A stretch of 64,000 nucleotides of DNA from Celeribacter arenosi (GCF_039539485.1 NZ_BAABDF010000007.1:620001-684000), one strand, 5' to 3'; numbered from the stretch's first letter, positions 43,523-53,567 are shown. The notes: generated by a model not told the origin, from the sequence alone. Numbers and translations are program-made.

Positions 43523-45004
43523 CTATTGCGCGGGTTCTTTCAACTTGAACCCTTTGTCGACCATGTCGGTGGGGATCACGGGATATTCGCCGGAGAAACA
43601 GGCGTCGCAGTAGCGCGGGGACACCGCATCACGCCCCTCGGAAACACCGGCCGCGCGGTAGAGCCCGTCGAGGGAGATGAACTGCAAACTATCCACGCCA
43701 AGGTGCGCGCGCATCTGTTCAACACTCATATTTGCGGCCAGAAGTTTGTCACGGTCCGGCGTATCGACACCGTAAAAACACGGCCACATCGTGGGCGGAG
43801 AGGCGATGCGGAAATGAACCTCGGCAGCGCCTGCATCAATCAGCATGTCTTTAATCTTTTGAGACGTCGTCCCGCGCACCACGCTGTCATCGACAAGGAT
43901 GATGCGTTTGTCGCGGATCAGCGCGCGATTGACGTTGAGCTTGAGGCGCACGCCCATGTTACGGATCTGCTCCGATGGTTCGATGAACGTGCGGCCCATG
44001 TATTGGTTGCGGATGATGCCCATGCCGTAGGGGATGCCGCTCTCATGGGCGAAACCGATGGCCGCAGGTGTGCCGGAATCCGGCACAGGGCAGACCATAT
44101 CCGCATCCACAGGTGCTTCTTTCGCCAATTCCACACCGATCTGGCGGCGCGTTTCATAAACGGAACGCCCTTCGAGGATCGAATCCGGGCGCGAAAAATA
44201 CACGTGCTCGAAAATACAAAAGCGCGATTTCTTGGGTTCAAAGGGTTTGGAGCTGTCGACGCGGCCATCTTGGATGACCACCATTTCACCGGGCTCGATT
44301 TCGCGAACAAAATCTGCACCGATGATATCGAGAGCACAGGTTTCAGACGACAGGCAATAACCGGTATCGCCGATCTTGCCGAGTACCAGAGGGCGAACGC
44401 CCATGGGATCGCGGACTCCGATCAGTTTGGTGCGGGTCATGGCGACGACGGAAAACGCACCCTCAACTCGGCGCAGCGCGTCTTTCATCCGCTCGGGGAT
44501 ATTGCGCTGCAGGCTGCGGGCCATCAGGTGGATGATGCATTCGCTGTCTGACGAGGATTGGAAAATCGAACCGCGTTCGATCAGTTCACGGCGTAGAGCG
44601 ACGGCGTTGGTGATGTTACCATTATGGGCAATTGCCGCCCCACCCATGGAAAACTCGCCGAAAAACGGCTGCACGTCACGGATCGCAGTGTTGCCTTTGG
44701 AGCCTGCCGTGGAATAGCGCACGTGGCCGATCCCGAGAGGGCCGGGGAGCGTTTCCATGACTTTCTGGCTGGTAAAGTTGTCGCGCACGTAGCCGAAACG
44801 GCGGGCGGACTGGAATCCGGCATCCACGTCATAGGTGACGATCCCGCCAGCTTCCTGACCGCGGTGTTGGAGGGCGTGAAGCCCCAATGCAATGAACGAC
44901 GCCGCGTCCGCGACACCGACGACGCCAAAGACGCCGCATTCTTCTTTCAACTTGTCATCGTCGAACGGATTTGTGGCGAGGGCGGTCGGTGGGGTGGGAT
45001 GCAT
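43523..45004 (-). CDS. purF: Amidophosphoribosyltransferase
   Basis: First committed step of purine synthesis: PRPP plus glutamine to phosphoribosylamine. The protein has 493 residues. The catalytic nucleophile is Cys23 (EECGVFGV), so a 22-residue propeptide is presumably removed. The PRPP loop is IILVDDSVVRGTTS. The cysteines that bind the regulatory [4Fe-4S] cluster in Bacillus-type PurF are seen in SRFCIFEHVYFSRPDS, PPTMWPCFYGVDTPD and YCDACFSGEYP. A methyltransferase gene lies 127 bases away on the same strand. Confidence 0.95.
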   Translation of the reverse strand: MHPTPPTALATNPFDDDKLKEECGVFGVVGVADAASFIALGLHALQHRGQEAGGIVTYDVDAGFQSARRFGYVRDNFTSQKVMETLPGPLGIGHVRYSTAGSKGNTAIRDVQPFFGEFSMGGAAIAHNGNITNAVALRRELIERGSIFQSSSDSECIIHLMARSLQRNIPERMKDALRRVEGAFSVVAMTRTKLIGVRDPMGVRPLVLGKIGDTGYCLSSETCALDIIGADFVREIEPGEMVVIQDGRVDSSKPFEPKKSRFCIFEHVYFSRPDSILEGRSVYETRRQIGVELAKEAPVDADMVCPVPDSGTPAAIGFAHESGIPYGMGIIRNQYMGRTFIEPSEQIRNMGVRLKLNVNRALIRDKRIILVDDSVVRGTTSQKIKDMLIDAGAAEVHFRIASPPTMWPCFYGVDTPDRDKLLAANMSVEQMRAHLGVDSLQFISLDGLYRAAGVSEGRDAVSPRYCDACFSGEYPVIPTDMVDKGFKLKEPAQ

Positions 45005-45131
45005 GGGGCGGCGTGCTCCGAATCCTTGGGGTGCGCTATCGCCCTCCGTTTAGAGCCTCTGGGCCCGAGTGTCACGAAAGGATCACAATGCACGCGCGAA
45101 AGGTCGCATCCCGCAGCCTACAGGACGCAGT

Positions 45132-45752
45132 TCAGCCGGTTTTTCGGGCGATAACAAAACTGATTTCGTCATTGTCACCGTTGGTCCAGCTTTCTTCGAG
45201 CGTAAATCCGTTGGCGATAATTTCTTCCAAAAGGTCGGATCGCGAAAAGACGGCGAGGGTGGGCACGATGGGCAAGAAACGGAAAATCGGCGCGATCCAC
45301 TTCATCGGTCCTGCGGCATTCCCGAGGGTGGCGGTCGAGGAGACAAATATGCCGCCCTGTTTGGTCAGTGCGGCTGCCTTTGCTATCGCGTTCTTCCAGT
45401 CGGGAATTAAATGGATCAGCGACAGCATGAGCACTGCGTCATAGTCACGATCCATCGCAATGTCTTCCAAACGCGCCTCTTTGAAGGTGACGTTTGTGAT
45501 ACCCTCGGACGCGGCGCGGGCGCGCCCGTGGTCCATCATTGGATCGCAAAAATCGCAGGCCGTGACCGAATTGACAAAGGGCGCATGGTTGAGCGCCGTG
45601 TTCCCCGAACCACAGCCGATTTCGAGAATATCCCACGATGGCTGCAGCCGTGCCTGCGTTTCGCGCAGTTTACGCTGGTAGATCGCTTCGTCCGCAACCG
45701 GTGAGGCAACATAGCGTTTGTGCAATAGTTTCCAGAAGAACGGTGATGACAC
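45132..45752 (-). CDS. Class I SAM-dependent methyltransferase
   Basis: A 206-residue methyltransferase with the SAM motif ILEIGCGSGNTALN (about 42-55) and further ACDFCDPMMDHGRARA and YDAVLMLSLIHLIPDW. It starts with GTG at 45752, preceded by GAGGG. It lies between cvpA and purF on the same strand. The substrate is unknown. A short 95-base gap before cvpA is consistent with one operon. Confidence 0.85.
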   Translation of the reverse strand: MSSPFFWKLLHKRYVASPVADEAIYQRKLRETQARLQPSWDILEIGCGSGNTALNHAPFVNSVTACDFCDPMMDHGRARAASEGITNVTFKEARLEDIAMDRDYDAVLMLSLIHLIPDWKNAIAKAAALTKQGGIFVSSTATLGNAAGPMKWIAPIFRFLPIVPTLAVFSRSDLLEEIIANGFTLEESWTNGDNDEISFVIARKTG

Positions 45753-45847
45753 GGGCCGACCCTCGTTTCATGTAAGGTCCATTTACATGTCACGATATAG
45801 GCATAGCCACGCGTCAGACAACCGATTTGGCAGTTTTGCGGCAGGTC

Positions 45848-46402
45848 TTATTCGGTACAGGTCGAAACGAGCGACTCATAACGCTGTGTGATCCAGCCCG
45901 GTGCATCGTCGGGAAGGCTCTCATCGATGCGCTGTTGCGAGCGATCAAAGACCTTCACAGTGCGGGAGTTTTCAAGGATTGCCATGCGGTCTCCGGTGGA
46001 AATCCGGTCTTCCACAACCAACGCGATTGCGACGAGGATAATGCCGCGAAACACGCCAAACAGAAATCCGAGGCCCTGATCGATCCCACCCAATGCGGAC
46101 CGCTGGACCGCCGAGGAAAACAGAGGCGTGAAAATCGACACCACGATCAGCGCCAGCGCGAAGACCGCAAAGAACGCCGTGATCACGGACAACTCACAGC
46201 TTTCGGCAATGTAGTCACCCAAGAACGGGACTTCTTTGACCAGCGGCACAGCCTTTGGCGCGAACATGTAGCCCAAAATCGCTGCGACAACCCAACCTGC
46301 GATCGCCATGACTTCGCGCACGAAGCCGCGCGAATAGGCCAGAAGGGCGGAGACGATGATCACGAGCGCGACGATACCGTCGATGATGGTGAAGCCTTCC
46401 AT
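45848..46402 (-). CDS. cvpA: CvpA-family inner-membrane protein
   Basis: A 184-residue protein with four membrane helices (about 8-26, 29-50, 68-90, 100-122): VALVIIVSALLAYSRGFVRE, MAIAGWVVAAILGYMF and further. It is a colicin V production/purine-gene-associated protein whose role is still not well defined. The C-terminal part is soluble. The gene order radA-cvpA-purF region is often conserved in alphaproteobacteria. Confidence 0.9.
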   Translation of the reverse strand: MEGFTIIDGIVALVIIVSALLAYSRGFVREVMAIAGWVVAAILGYMFAPKAVPLVKEVPFLGDYIAESCELSVITAFFAVFALALIVVSIFTPLFSSAVQRSALGGIDQGLGFLFGVFRGIILVAIALVVEDRISTGDRMAILENSRTVKVFDRSQQRIDESLPDDAPGWITQRYESLVSTCTE

Positions 46403-46437
46403 GCGGGAATTGCCCCTCTTTTGCTATCTGACGGCGG

Positions 46438-47808
46438 TTATCCCGCCCCGAAAACCTCTCCGACAAAACCGGTAAGGTCGCTCATTTGACGCAGCATCAT
46501 GCCGCTGTCGTTGCCCGCCTTGGAGTGTGCGGGTGCGATTGCGGATGAAAAACCAAGTTTTTGGGCCTCTTTCAACCTATTTTCCATCTGACCCACGGGG
46601 CGAAGCGCGCCTGAAAGCGAGAGTTCCCCGAAAACCACACAATCCTTAGGTAAAGCAGCGTCCTCGCGCGCCGACAAAAGCGCCGCTGCAACCGCCAAAT
46701 CCGCAGCGGGTTCGGAAACCTTCATACCGCCTGCGACATTGAGGTAAACATCGAGACCCGCGAAGGGAATCCCGCAGCGGCTTTCGAGAACGGCCAGAAT
46801 CATGGCGAGCCGCCCGCCATCCCACCCGACGACGGTGCGCCGCGCCTGGGCATGCGGGGAGGGGGCCACGAGGGCCTGAAATTCGACCAGAACGGGTCGG
46901 GTCCCTTCGATGCCGGCAAAAACCACGGATCCCGGCGCGGGTTGATCGCGTTCACTGAGAAACAGCGCGGAAGGATTGGCGACTTCGCTTAGCCCATCCC
47001 CCGTCATTTCGAACACGCCGATTTCATGGGCGGGACCAAACCGGTTCTTTACCGCGCGAAGCAAGCGGAACTGATGCCCTCGCTCGCCCTCGAAGTAGAG
47101 CACAGTATCGACCATATGCTCGACCACACGCGGACCGGCGAGTTGGCCCTCTTTGGTCACGTGACCCACGAGAACAACCGAGCAGCCCCGCGTTTTGGCG
47201 AAGGTCACCAGTTCGTGCGCCGCTGCACGGACCTGACTGACCGATCCGGGTGCACTTTCGACGTTGTCGGCCCACATCGTTTGGATGGAGTCGATCACGA
47301 CGAGGTCGGGCGCCTCCTTTTCGAGGGTCGTCAGAATATCGCGCAGGTTGGTTTCGGCGGCCAGTTTGACAGGTGCCTTGTCAAGGCCAAGACGTTGAGC
47401 GCGCATGCGAACCTGCGCGGCGGCCTCTTCGCCCGAGACATAGATCACCTTGAGACCGGCCATTGCAAAACGCGCGGCGGCCTGTAGCAAAAGGGTCGAT
47501 TTCCCGATGCCGGGATCACCCCCGACAAGAATAGCCGAGGCAGGAACCAATCCGCCCCCGAGGACGCGGTCAAACTCTCCGATGCCACATGCTGTGCGGG
47601 GCGGTGGGGGTTCTTTGGTCGATAGATCGGATAGCACGACTTCCTTGCCGCGCATGCCGCCGAGCGTTTTGGACGCCGGACCCGACTGCGACAGAGGTTT
47701 TTCCTCAACGATCGTGTTCCACGCGCCGCATCCATCGCAGCGTCCCGACCATTTGGCGCTAACCGCACCGCAATCGGAACAGACGAAATTCTTTTGAGGT
47801 TTGGCCAT
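46438..47808 (-). CDS. radA: DNA repair ATPase RadA
   Basis: RecA-like ATPase that helps branch migration in recombination, 456 residues from ATG 47808, which GAGAG precedes. The N-terminal zinc finger is Cys10, Cys13, Cys24, Cys27 (CSDCGAVSAKWSGRCDGCG). Walker A is GGDPGIGKST; KNRFG (RadA motif) lies further on, and a Lon-like domain at the C-terminus (VYLNVAGGMKVSEPAADLAV). It is upstream of cvpA on the same strand. Confidence 0.95.
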   Translation of the reverse strand: MAKPQKNFVCSDCGAVSAKWSGRCDGCGAWNTIVEEKPLSQSGPASKTLGGMRGKEVVLSDLSTKEPPPPRTACGIGEFDRVLGGGLVPASAILVGGDPGIGKSTLLLQAAARFAMAGLKVIYVSGEEAAAQVRMRAQRLGLDKAPVKLAAETNLRDILTTLEKEAPDLVVIDSIQTMWADNVESAPGSVSQVRAAAHELVTFAKTRGCSVVLVGHVTKEGQLAGPRVVEHMVDTVLYFEGERGHQFRLLRAVKNRFGPAHEIGVFEMTGDGLSEVANPSALFLSERDQPAPGSVVFAGIEGTRPVLVEFQALVAPSPHAQARRTVVGWDGGRLAMILAVLESRCGIPFAGLDVYLNVAGGMKVSEPAADLAVAAALLSAREDAALPKDCVVFGELSLSGALRPVGQMENRLKEAQKLGFSSAIAPAHSKAGNDSGMMLRQMSDLTGFVGEVFGAG

Positions 47809-47864
47809 CGGGCTCTCTTTTTGCCTGCTCGGAGCCACAACCTACTGCCTCGTTGGCGCAGGCT

Positions 47865-48302
47865 TCAAGTGTGCTTTTTCTTTGCCCAGAAACCCAAGCC
47901 GAGGCTGGCCAGAATGCAGAATGTAAACAGGTATAACCCCCAGGCAACCTCGACCCGTCCCACGCCGATCCCTTTGGCGAGGGTTATGTAGATTGCGATA
48001 AGGAAAATGTCCGCCATCGCCAAACGCCCCAGAAACCCGAGGGCATTTGTCATACGCGCCGACAGTCGACCCGACAGCATTGCCTCCAATGCGATGACCT
48101 TTGCCATCGGCGCGACGAGCGCGAAGAGGACGACAATCACGGCGAGGAAGACGTCGGTTTTCCACAGGCTCGCGATGCCTGACAGCACGGAAATTTCGGA
48201 CAAGCCAAAGAGGGGAAGTAGGCCTGCGCGCAACAACGGTGCCGCCCATGCGATTGGAAATAAAGCTAAAAGTGAGAGATTCAAAACACGTTGCGGAGCC
48301 AT
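47865..48302 (-). CDS. PqiA-like (paraquat-inducible protein A) membrane protein
   Basis: A 145-residue protein with four hydrophobic helices (about 8-28, 45-68, 84-110, 114-138), and the PqiA-type pattern LSEISVLSGIASLWKTDVFL, APMAKVIAL. PqiA proteins work with MCE-domain proteins at the envelope. No PqiB gene is adjacent, though mlaFE lies 1 kb away. It is a half-length PqiA compared with E. coli, which has two such units. Confidence 0.75.
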   Translation of the reverse strand: MAPQRVLNLSLLALFPIAWAAPLLRAGLLPLFGLSEISVLSGIASLWKTDVFLAVIVVLFALVAPMAKVIALEAMLSGRLSARMTNALGFLGRLAMADIFLIAIYITLAKGIGVGRVEVAWGLYLFTFCILASLGLGFWAKKKHT

Positions 48303-48366
48303 GTTTTACACATGACCCCGCGCAGCACTTTTTACAATAGAGGGAACTCGTTACAAAACTTGTCGT

Positions 48367-49158
48367 TTACTGCGTGCGATCTTTCCCGAGGATCGCGACC
48401 ACTTTCTGCTCGTCGCCCGCATTCGCCGCATTCGCCGGCTGGTAGATGCCGAGGTCAGGCAGCACTTCTCTCAGGTCGGTTTTGAGAAGCGCGATGAGGT
48501 GATCGACGTTGCGCTCGCGCACACCGAGATCGCGTTGGTAGGATTTGATGTCCTCCGTGATGGAGATCGCAAGGCGCACTTTCTCTTCGAAGTCTGTCAA
48601 TTCGCGTTCACGTTCTTGCAGGAACGTACGTGCGCGGGTCAGTTTTTCGTCCGAATAGATCGCAGCCAGATCGCGGGTGGTGTGAGACATCTGTGCTGCG
48701 AGGTCGAGAACTTCAGGCTCCAACCGCGACAGGTCCGGGTGGCTGCGCATGTGGGACAAACGATCCCGCACATCGTCAAACTGTGCCGCCATTTTGAATG
48801 TACCAGCACGATCCGCGGCGTGGCTGAGGTGGTAGGCCATCGACACGTCTTCCATGGTCATTTTGAAATCGCGATGCACGCGTTCCAGGGACATTACGCG
48901 TTGACCGGACGGAACGAGCGCGATCAGTCCAATGAGAAGCACCGTGAGACCAATTTGAACGTGGACACCGATATTGGTTGCAGGTCCGTCCCCGAACTGT
49001 GCCTCTAGGCCCAGCCACGGAAGCACACCAAACAGGGCCAACACGACACTCAGAATGCCCGTAAGCGCAGCGATGCCAACCAGAACCGTGGCAGCGGACT
49101 GAAACACATGGGCCGCTTTGCTAAAGCGTGGGTGAGTCAAAAGTTGTTCAGTGGACAT
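48367..49158 (-). CDS. Membrane protein with two helices and long coiled coil, unknown
   Basis: A 263-residue protein with two N-terminal membrane helices (about 24-45 and 66-85). It is followed by a long charged helical region (MSLERVHRDFKMTMEDVSMA, LQERERELTDFEEKVRL) with a likely coiled coil at 90-235. No conserved catalytic motif is seen. The topology resembles membrane scaffold or stress proteins. The neighbours (mlaF and a PqiA-like gene) suggest an envelope role, but the gene's family is not recognised. Confidence 0.7.
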   Translation of the reverse strand: MSTEQLLTHPRFSKAAHVFQSAATVLVGIAALTGILSVVLALFGVLPWLGLEAQFGDGPATNIGVHVQIGLTVLLIGLIALVPSGQRVMSLERVHRDFKMTMEDVSMAYHLSHAADRAGTFKMAAQFDDVRDRLSHMRSHPDLSRLEPEVLDLAAQMSHTTRDLAAIYSDEKLTRARTFLQERERELTDFEEKVRLAISITEDIKSYQRDLGVRERNVDHLIALLKTDLREVLPDLGIYQPANAANAGDEQKVVAILGKDRTQ

Positions 49159-49334
49159 GTCGAATGTGACCTCTTTCTATTGCAGGCGATTCTCCGCCCA
49201 CAAATCCAACGTACATCCATCGCGGTCGCCCAAGCAGTGGGAGGATTCCGCAGAAACTCCCCCTCAATGAAGGCAAGTGGAAAAAGAAATCGGAAGAAAA
49301 CCGGCGGAGAATTGCCGTTGGCGTGTTTGGGGGC

Positions 49335-50084
49335 CTAACGGAGCGTCTCGATCGGCCCTTCGGGCGAACCCGTAATGAACTGGCGCAGATAGGGATCATC
49401 GGCGCTGTCCATGTCCGCAACCGGTCCGTGCCAGCGGATTTTGCCGTGGTGAAGCATCGCCACTTTGTCAGCAATCGCGCGCACCGACGTCATGTCATGC
49501 GTAATGGTGAGCGCGGTCGCGCCCATCTCCACCACGATTTCACGGATGAGGTCGTTGATGACCCCGGCCATGATCGGATCAAGCCCGGTCGTGGGTTCGT
49601 CGAAAAAGATGATCTTGGGTTCTGCCGCGATTGCGCGTGCGAGCCCAACGCGTTTTTGCATCCCGCCCGAAAGTTCACCGGGAAAGAGGTCGGCGACGTC
49701 TGCGGACAGTCCGACGCGACGCAGCTTTTCAATCGCAATGTCACGGGCCTCGTCCTTGGGACGTTTCAAAGAGCCCCGCAGCAATCGAAAGGCCACGTTT
49801 TGCCAGACGGGAATGCTGTCAAACAGGGCAGCGCCCTGAAATAGCATGCCAAACTGGGCGAGGAAGGCATCGCGGTCACCGGACGCCGTTACTTCCTTCC
49901 CATCGACACTGATCGTGCCGCGGTCGGGTTTGATCAGGCCAAGGATACATTTAAGGGTGACCGATTTACCCGTGCCCGACCCGCCAATAATGACGCAAGA
50001 CTGGCCGCGTTCGACGTCCAGATTGATCCCGCGAAGGATTTCTTTGCTGCCAAAGGCTTTGTGGACGTCTTTCAGCTCGATCAT
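49335..50084 (-). CDS. mlaF: ABC ATPase MlaF (phospholipid transport)
   Basis: ATPase of the Mla phospholipid exchange system at the inner membrane, 249 residues. ATG 50084 gives MIELKDVHKAFGSKEIL; the in-frame start at 50213 is rejected. Walker A is GGSGTGKS, signature LSGGMQKRVGLARA, Walker B IIFFDEPTTGLDP. The start overlaps the mlaE stop by four bases, so both are co-translated. Related Mkl/MCE-type ATPases are the alternative. Confidence 0.88.
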   Translation of the reverse strand: MIELKDVHKAFGSKEILRGINLDVERGQSCVIIGGSGTGKSVTLKCILGLIKPDRGTISVDGKEVTASGDRDAFLAQFGMLFQGAALFDSIPVWQNVAFRLLRGSLKRPKDEARDIAIEKLRRVGLSADVADLFPGELSGGMQKRVGLARAIAAEPKIIFFDEPTTGLDPIMAGVINDLIREIVVEMGATALTITHDMTSVRAIADKVAMLHHGKIRWHGPVADMDSADDPYLRQFITGSPEGPIETLR

Positions 50085-50875
50085 GACGCGAAGAATGCCT
50101 GTGTCAGGAGGAAGTTGGCCGCGAGGATCAGCACAGCGGCCGAAACGACCGCGCCCTTTGTCGCCTGACCAACCCCCTGCGCGCCACGACCGGATTCCAT
50201 TCCCGCATAGCACCCCATCACCGTCGCGATGGCACCGAAAACGGCCCCTTTGACCAGTGAGGACACGATATCCGGCGTCTCCAGAAAATCGACGGTGTTT
50301 CGCAAATAGGTCGCGGGATTGAACCCGAGGGATTGGGTCGAAACGAGCCAGCCCCCGAAGATCCCGATCACATCACCGACCGCCACCAAAAGGGGCACCG
50401 TGATGATGCCCGCCAAAACGCGCGGCGCGGTGAGATACTTCATGGGGTGGGTCGAAAGCGTGACGAGGGCGTCGATCTGTTCGGTGACCTTCATCGTCGC
50501 GATTTCGGCGGCGATGGAGGCAGTGACGCGCGCGGCGATCATCAACCCGACGAGCACAGGCCCCAATTCGCGCACCATGCCGATGCCGACAATCTGGGGC
50601 ACAACCGCTTCGGCCGAAAATCGCGATCCGCCCGCGTAAATTTGCAGCGCCAGCGCACCGCCGGTGAAAAGCGCAGTGAGCCCCACAACGGGCAGAGATA
50701 GGTATCCGACGTTCCAAAACGAGTTCAGAACTTCGCGCCCGTAAAAGGGCGGCGTGACCATGTGGCGAAACGCGGAAAGCGCAAAGAGGGCAGTGCGACC
50801 GATAGCTGCCAAAAGTCCGAGTGTCGCCGCACCGAGCGTTGCCAGGGGTCGGGTTATGACACGCGCGGCGCTCAT
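50081..50875 (-). CDS. mlaE: ABC permease MlaE
   Basis: Membrane partner of MlaF, 264 residues with five to six helices, MlaE family (DUF140). The conserved region is VVPQIVGIGMVRELGPVLVG, followed by the EAQR-like loop (ASIAAEIATMKVTEQIDALV). The gene overlaps mlaF and alr by four bases each. No mlaD (MCE protein) follows in the window, so the substrate-binding part is encoded elsewhere or differs. Confidence 0.9.
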   Translation of the reverse strand: MSAARVITRPLATLGAATLGLLAAIGRTALFALSAFRHMVTPPFYGREVLNSFWNVGYLSLPVVGLTALFTGGALALQIYAGGSRFSAEAVVPQIVGIGMVRELGPVLVGLMIAARVTASIAAEIATMKVTEQIDALVTLSTHPMKYLTAPRVLAGIITVPLLVAVGDVIGIFGGWLVSTQSLGFNPATYLRNTVDFLETPDIVSSLVKGAVFGAIATVMGCYAGMESGRGAQGVGQATKGAVVSAAVLILAANFLLTQAFFAS

Positions 50876-51912
50876 GCTTTATATTGCCTTTGGTAGCGAT
50901 GCCCGAGAGATGTCAGAATTTCATACCCGATGGTACCGCCAACCTCCGCGAGATCGTCCACGCGCTGATGGGCGCAAAGCAAGTCGAGCGTTTTGGGCGC
51001 GTGGGGCAGATGTGTGACATCTACGGTGATCAAATCCATGGAAACACGCCCGACGAGCGGGCAGGGCGTGTCCCCGTCGAAAAGTGTCCCGGCATTCGAG
51101 ATGTGGCGCGTAATGCCATCCGCGTACCCTGCGGCGATGGTTGCGATGCGGGACGGCGATTGGGCAACCCAACTATTGCCGTAGCCGACGCTTTCACCCT
51201 CTGCAACGTCGCGAATTTGTATGACCGGACACTCGAGGCGCACAACGGGCCGCGCATCCGAATAGGGCAACCCGCCATAGAGGCCGATGCCCGGACGCGT
51301 CAGGTCGAAATGATACTCTGGTCCGAGCAGAATACCCCCCGTGGCCGCGAAGGAACGACGCAGCGGGAGGCCATCGGTCATGGCGCGAAAGGCGGTCAAT
51401 TGGCGGGCGTTCATCGGGTGATCGGGCTCATCGGCACAGGCCAGATGGCTCATGACCAGTGTCGGACCCGCGGAGACGACAATGTCGCGCACAGCGTCCC
51501 ATTCGACGGGCTCTAGGCCGAGCCGGTTCATGCCCGAGTCGAGTTGAATGCCGAACGGTTTGCCCGGCAATGCCTCGAAGTGGCGGGTGATCTGTTCCAC
51601 GGAATTCAGCATCGGAACGAGCGCCATATCGGCAATCATGTCCTGATCGCCTGCCATATGGCCGCCAAATACATTGATCACCGGCTCCGGACCCAAAGCT
51701 GCGCGCAGAGCCACGCCTTCTTCGACGGCAGCCACGAAAAAGGTTCTCACACCTGCGTTGAAAAGTGCGCGACCCGCACGTTCGGCGCCGGTGCCATAGC
51801 CGTCGGCCTTTACCACTGCCGCAGTCTCAACCGAGCCGCCCGACACTGCGTCGAGCGCGCGCCAGTTGGCCACCAAGGCACTGAGATCAATATGGAGAAG
51901 TGACGTTCCCAT
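50872..51912 (-). CDS. alr: Alanine racemase
   Basis: PLP enzyme making D-alanine for peptidoglycan, 346 residues. The Schiff-base Lys35 lies in VVKADGYGTG. The Tyr of the second face is in AAGYADGITRHISNAG. The usual GNSWV and GRVSMDLITVD regions are present. ATG 51912 is supported by the family length. It overlaps mlaE and lies 71 bases downstream of dnaB. Confidence 0.94.
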   Translation of the reverse strand: MGTSLLHIDLSALVANWRALDAVSGGSVETAAVVKADGYGTGAERAGRALFNAGVRTFFVAAVEEGVALRAALGPEPVINVFGGHMAGDQDMIADMALVPMLNSVEQITRHFEALPGKPFGIQLDSGMNRLGLEPVEWDAVRDIVVSAGPTLVMSHLACADEPDHPMNARQLTAFRAMTDGLPLRRSFAATGGILLGPEYHFDLTRPGIGLYGGLPYSDARPVVRLECPVIQIRDVAEGESVGYGNSWVAQSPSRIATIAAGYADGITRHISNAGTLFDGDTPCPLVGRVSMDLITVDVTHLPHAPKTLDLLCAHQRVDDLAEVGGTIGYEILTSLGHRYQRQYKA

Positions 51913-51983
51913 GGCCCCGTGTTGTGACGGGCCGACCGCGTTTTCGCAAGTCCTATTCGCCCAAGTTGCCTTCGCGCATCTTG

Positions 51984-53492
51984 TTAGTGGGCGTCATCCG
52001 GCGACCAGTGTTTTTCGAGATTGCCAAAGCGGGTGAACTCGGCCTGGAAACTAAGCTCAACGGTGCCGATTGGCCCGTGACGCTGTTTGCCGAGGATCAG
52101 TTCCGCGATGCCGTAGAGGCGGTTCATCTTTTCCTGCCACTCCGCAAAGCTCGGGCTGTCATCGGAGGGTTTTTCCCGCTCGACGTAGTATTCCTCGCGG
52201 AACACGAACATCACCACGTCAGCGTCCTGCTCGATCGATCCGGATTCTCGAAGGTCAGAGAGCTGTGGCCGTTTGTCTTCGCGGTTTTCGACCTGACGCG
52301 ACAGCTGGGACAAGGCGATCACCGGGATTTGCAGTTCCTTCGCGATGGCTTTGAGGCCCATCGAAATTTCGCCGATTTCCTGAACACGGTTGTCGCCCGA
52401 CTTCGACGAGCCCCGCAATAGCTGCAGGTAGTCCACGATCAGCAGGTCGAGACCATTGCCCGACCGTTTGAGCCGACGCGCGCGCGCCGAAACCTGCGCG
52501 ATGGAAAGAGCAGGCGTGTCGTCGATATAAAGAGGGCAGTGCTCAAGCGTCGCTGCCGCATCAAGGAACCGGCGGAATTCTTCTTCGGTCAGGTCACCCT
52601 GCCGAATGCGGTGCGAAGAAATCTCGGAGGCCTCTGCGAGGATACGCGCAGCGAGCTGTTCGGAGCTCATCTCGAGAGAGAAGAACCCAACGACGCCGCC
52701 CTCGACGGCACCCTCGGTGCCATCGGGGCGTTTGCCCTTTTTATATGCCTTCGCGATGTTGAAGGCGATGTTGGTGGCCAAGGACGTCTTGCCCATCGAG
52801 GGGCGCCCTGCGAGGATGATTAGGTCGGATTTGTGAAGCCCGCCCATTTTTTTGTCGAGATCGAGCAGCCCTGTGGCCACGCCGGCCATGCCGCCCCCGC
52901 GCTCGAAAGCTGCGTTGGCGTTTTGAACCGCCTCGGTCACCGCATCCAGAAACGACTTGAACCCACGGCTGACCTGACCCGCGGTCGCCAGATCGTAGAG
53001 ATTGCGCTCTGCGGTGACGATTTGTTCTGCGGGGTCATCTTCGGCAGTTTTGGCCGAACCGGTGATCTGCGCGCCTACATCGACGAGTTGGCGGCGCAAA
53101 TAGAGATCGTAGATGAGCTGCGCGTAGTCTTTGACCGCATAGGTAGCGATTGCGCTCGCGGCGAGTTTGGCGAGGTAGCCCGCGCCGCCCAATTCGTTTA
53201 GCCCCTCGTGATCGGCCATATATGCTTTGAGTGTGACGGGCGAGGCGAGCATGTTGCGCCCGATGCGGTCGCGAATTTTCTCGAAAATGGCGCGGTGCAC
53301 CGGATCGAAAAAGTGCTCCGGCTTGATCACCGACTCGACGCGGTCAAACACGTCATTATTGGTGAGCAAGGCACCCAGCAGTTGCTGTTCGGCCTCGATA
53401 TTATGGGGGAGGACAGAGTCTTCGCCTGTTGCTGCGGCGTCCGGCGATGCGTCCCCGTCGCGTAGCGGTTGGATTTTGCCCACCTCATTCAT
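51984..53492 (-). CDS. dnaB: Replicative DNA helicase DnaB
   Basis: Hexameric 5'-3' helicase of the replication fork, 502 residues. The N-terminal all-helical domain (NIEAEQQLLGALLTNNDVFD) is followed by a RecA-like domain with Walker A GRPSMGKTSLA, FFSLEMSSEQLAARIL, and the Walker B LIVDYLQLL. It is a single-copy essential gene upstream of alr. The upstream region has a candidate promoter and a DnaA-box-like site. Confidence 0.96.
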   Translation of the reverse strand: MNEVGKIQPLRDGDASPDAAATGEDSVLPHNIEAEQQLLGALLTNNDVFDRVESVIKPEHFFDPVHRAIFEKIRDRIGRNMLASPVTLKAYMADHEGLNELGGAGYLAKLAASAIATYAVKDYAQLIYDLYLRRQLVDVGAQITGSAKTAEDDPAEQIVTAERNLYDLATAGQVSRGFKSFLDAVTEAVQNANAAFERGGGMAGVATGLLDLDKKMGGLHKSDLIILAGRPSMGKTSLATNIAFNIAKAYKKGKRPDGTEGAVEGGVVGFFSLEMSSEQLAARILAEASEISSHRIRQGDLTEEEFRRFLDAAATLEHCPLYIDDTPALSIAQVSARARRLKRSGNGLDLLIVDYLQLLRGSSKSGDNRVQEIGEISMGLKAIAKELQIPVIALSQLSRQVENREDKRPQLSDLRESGSIEQDADVVMFVFREEYYVEREKPSDDSPSFAEWQEKMNRLYGIAELILGKQRHGPIGTVELSFQAEFTRFGNLEKHWSPDDAH

Positions 53493-53567
53493 CCCCGTGC
53501 ATCCCCCGAGCCATATGTTTCTTGTTTATTGCCCACAGCCGACTCAGCGGCCGATGCGGGTCCCAAC

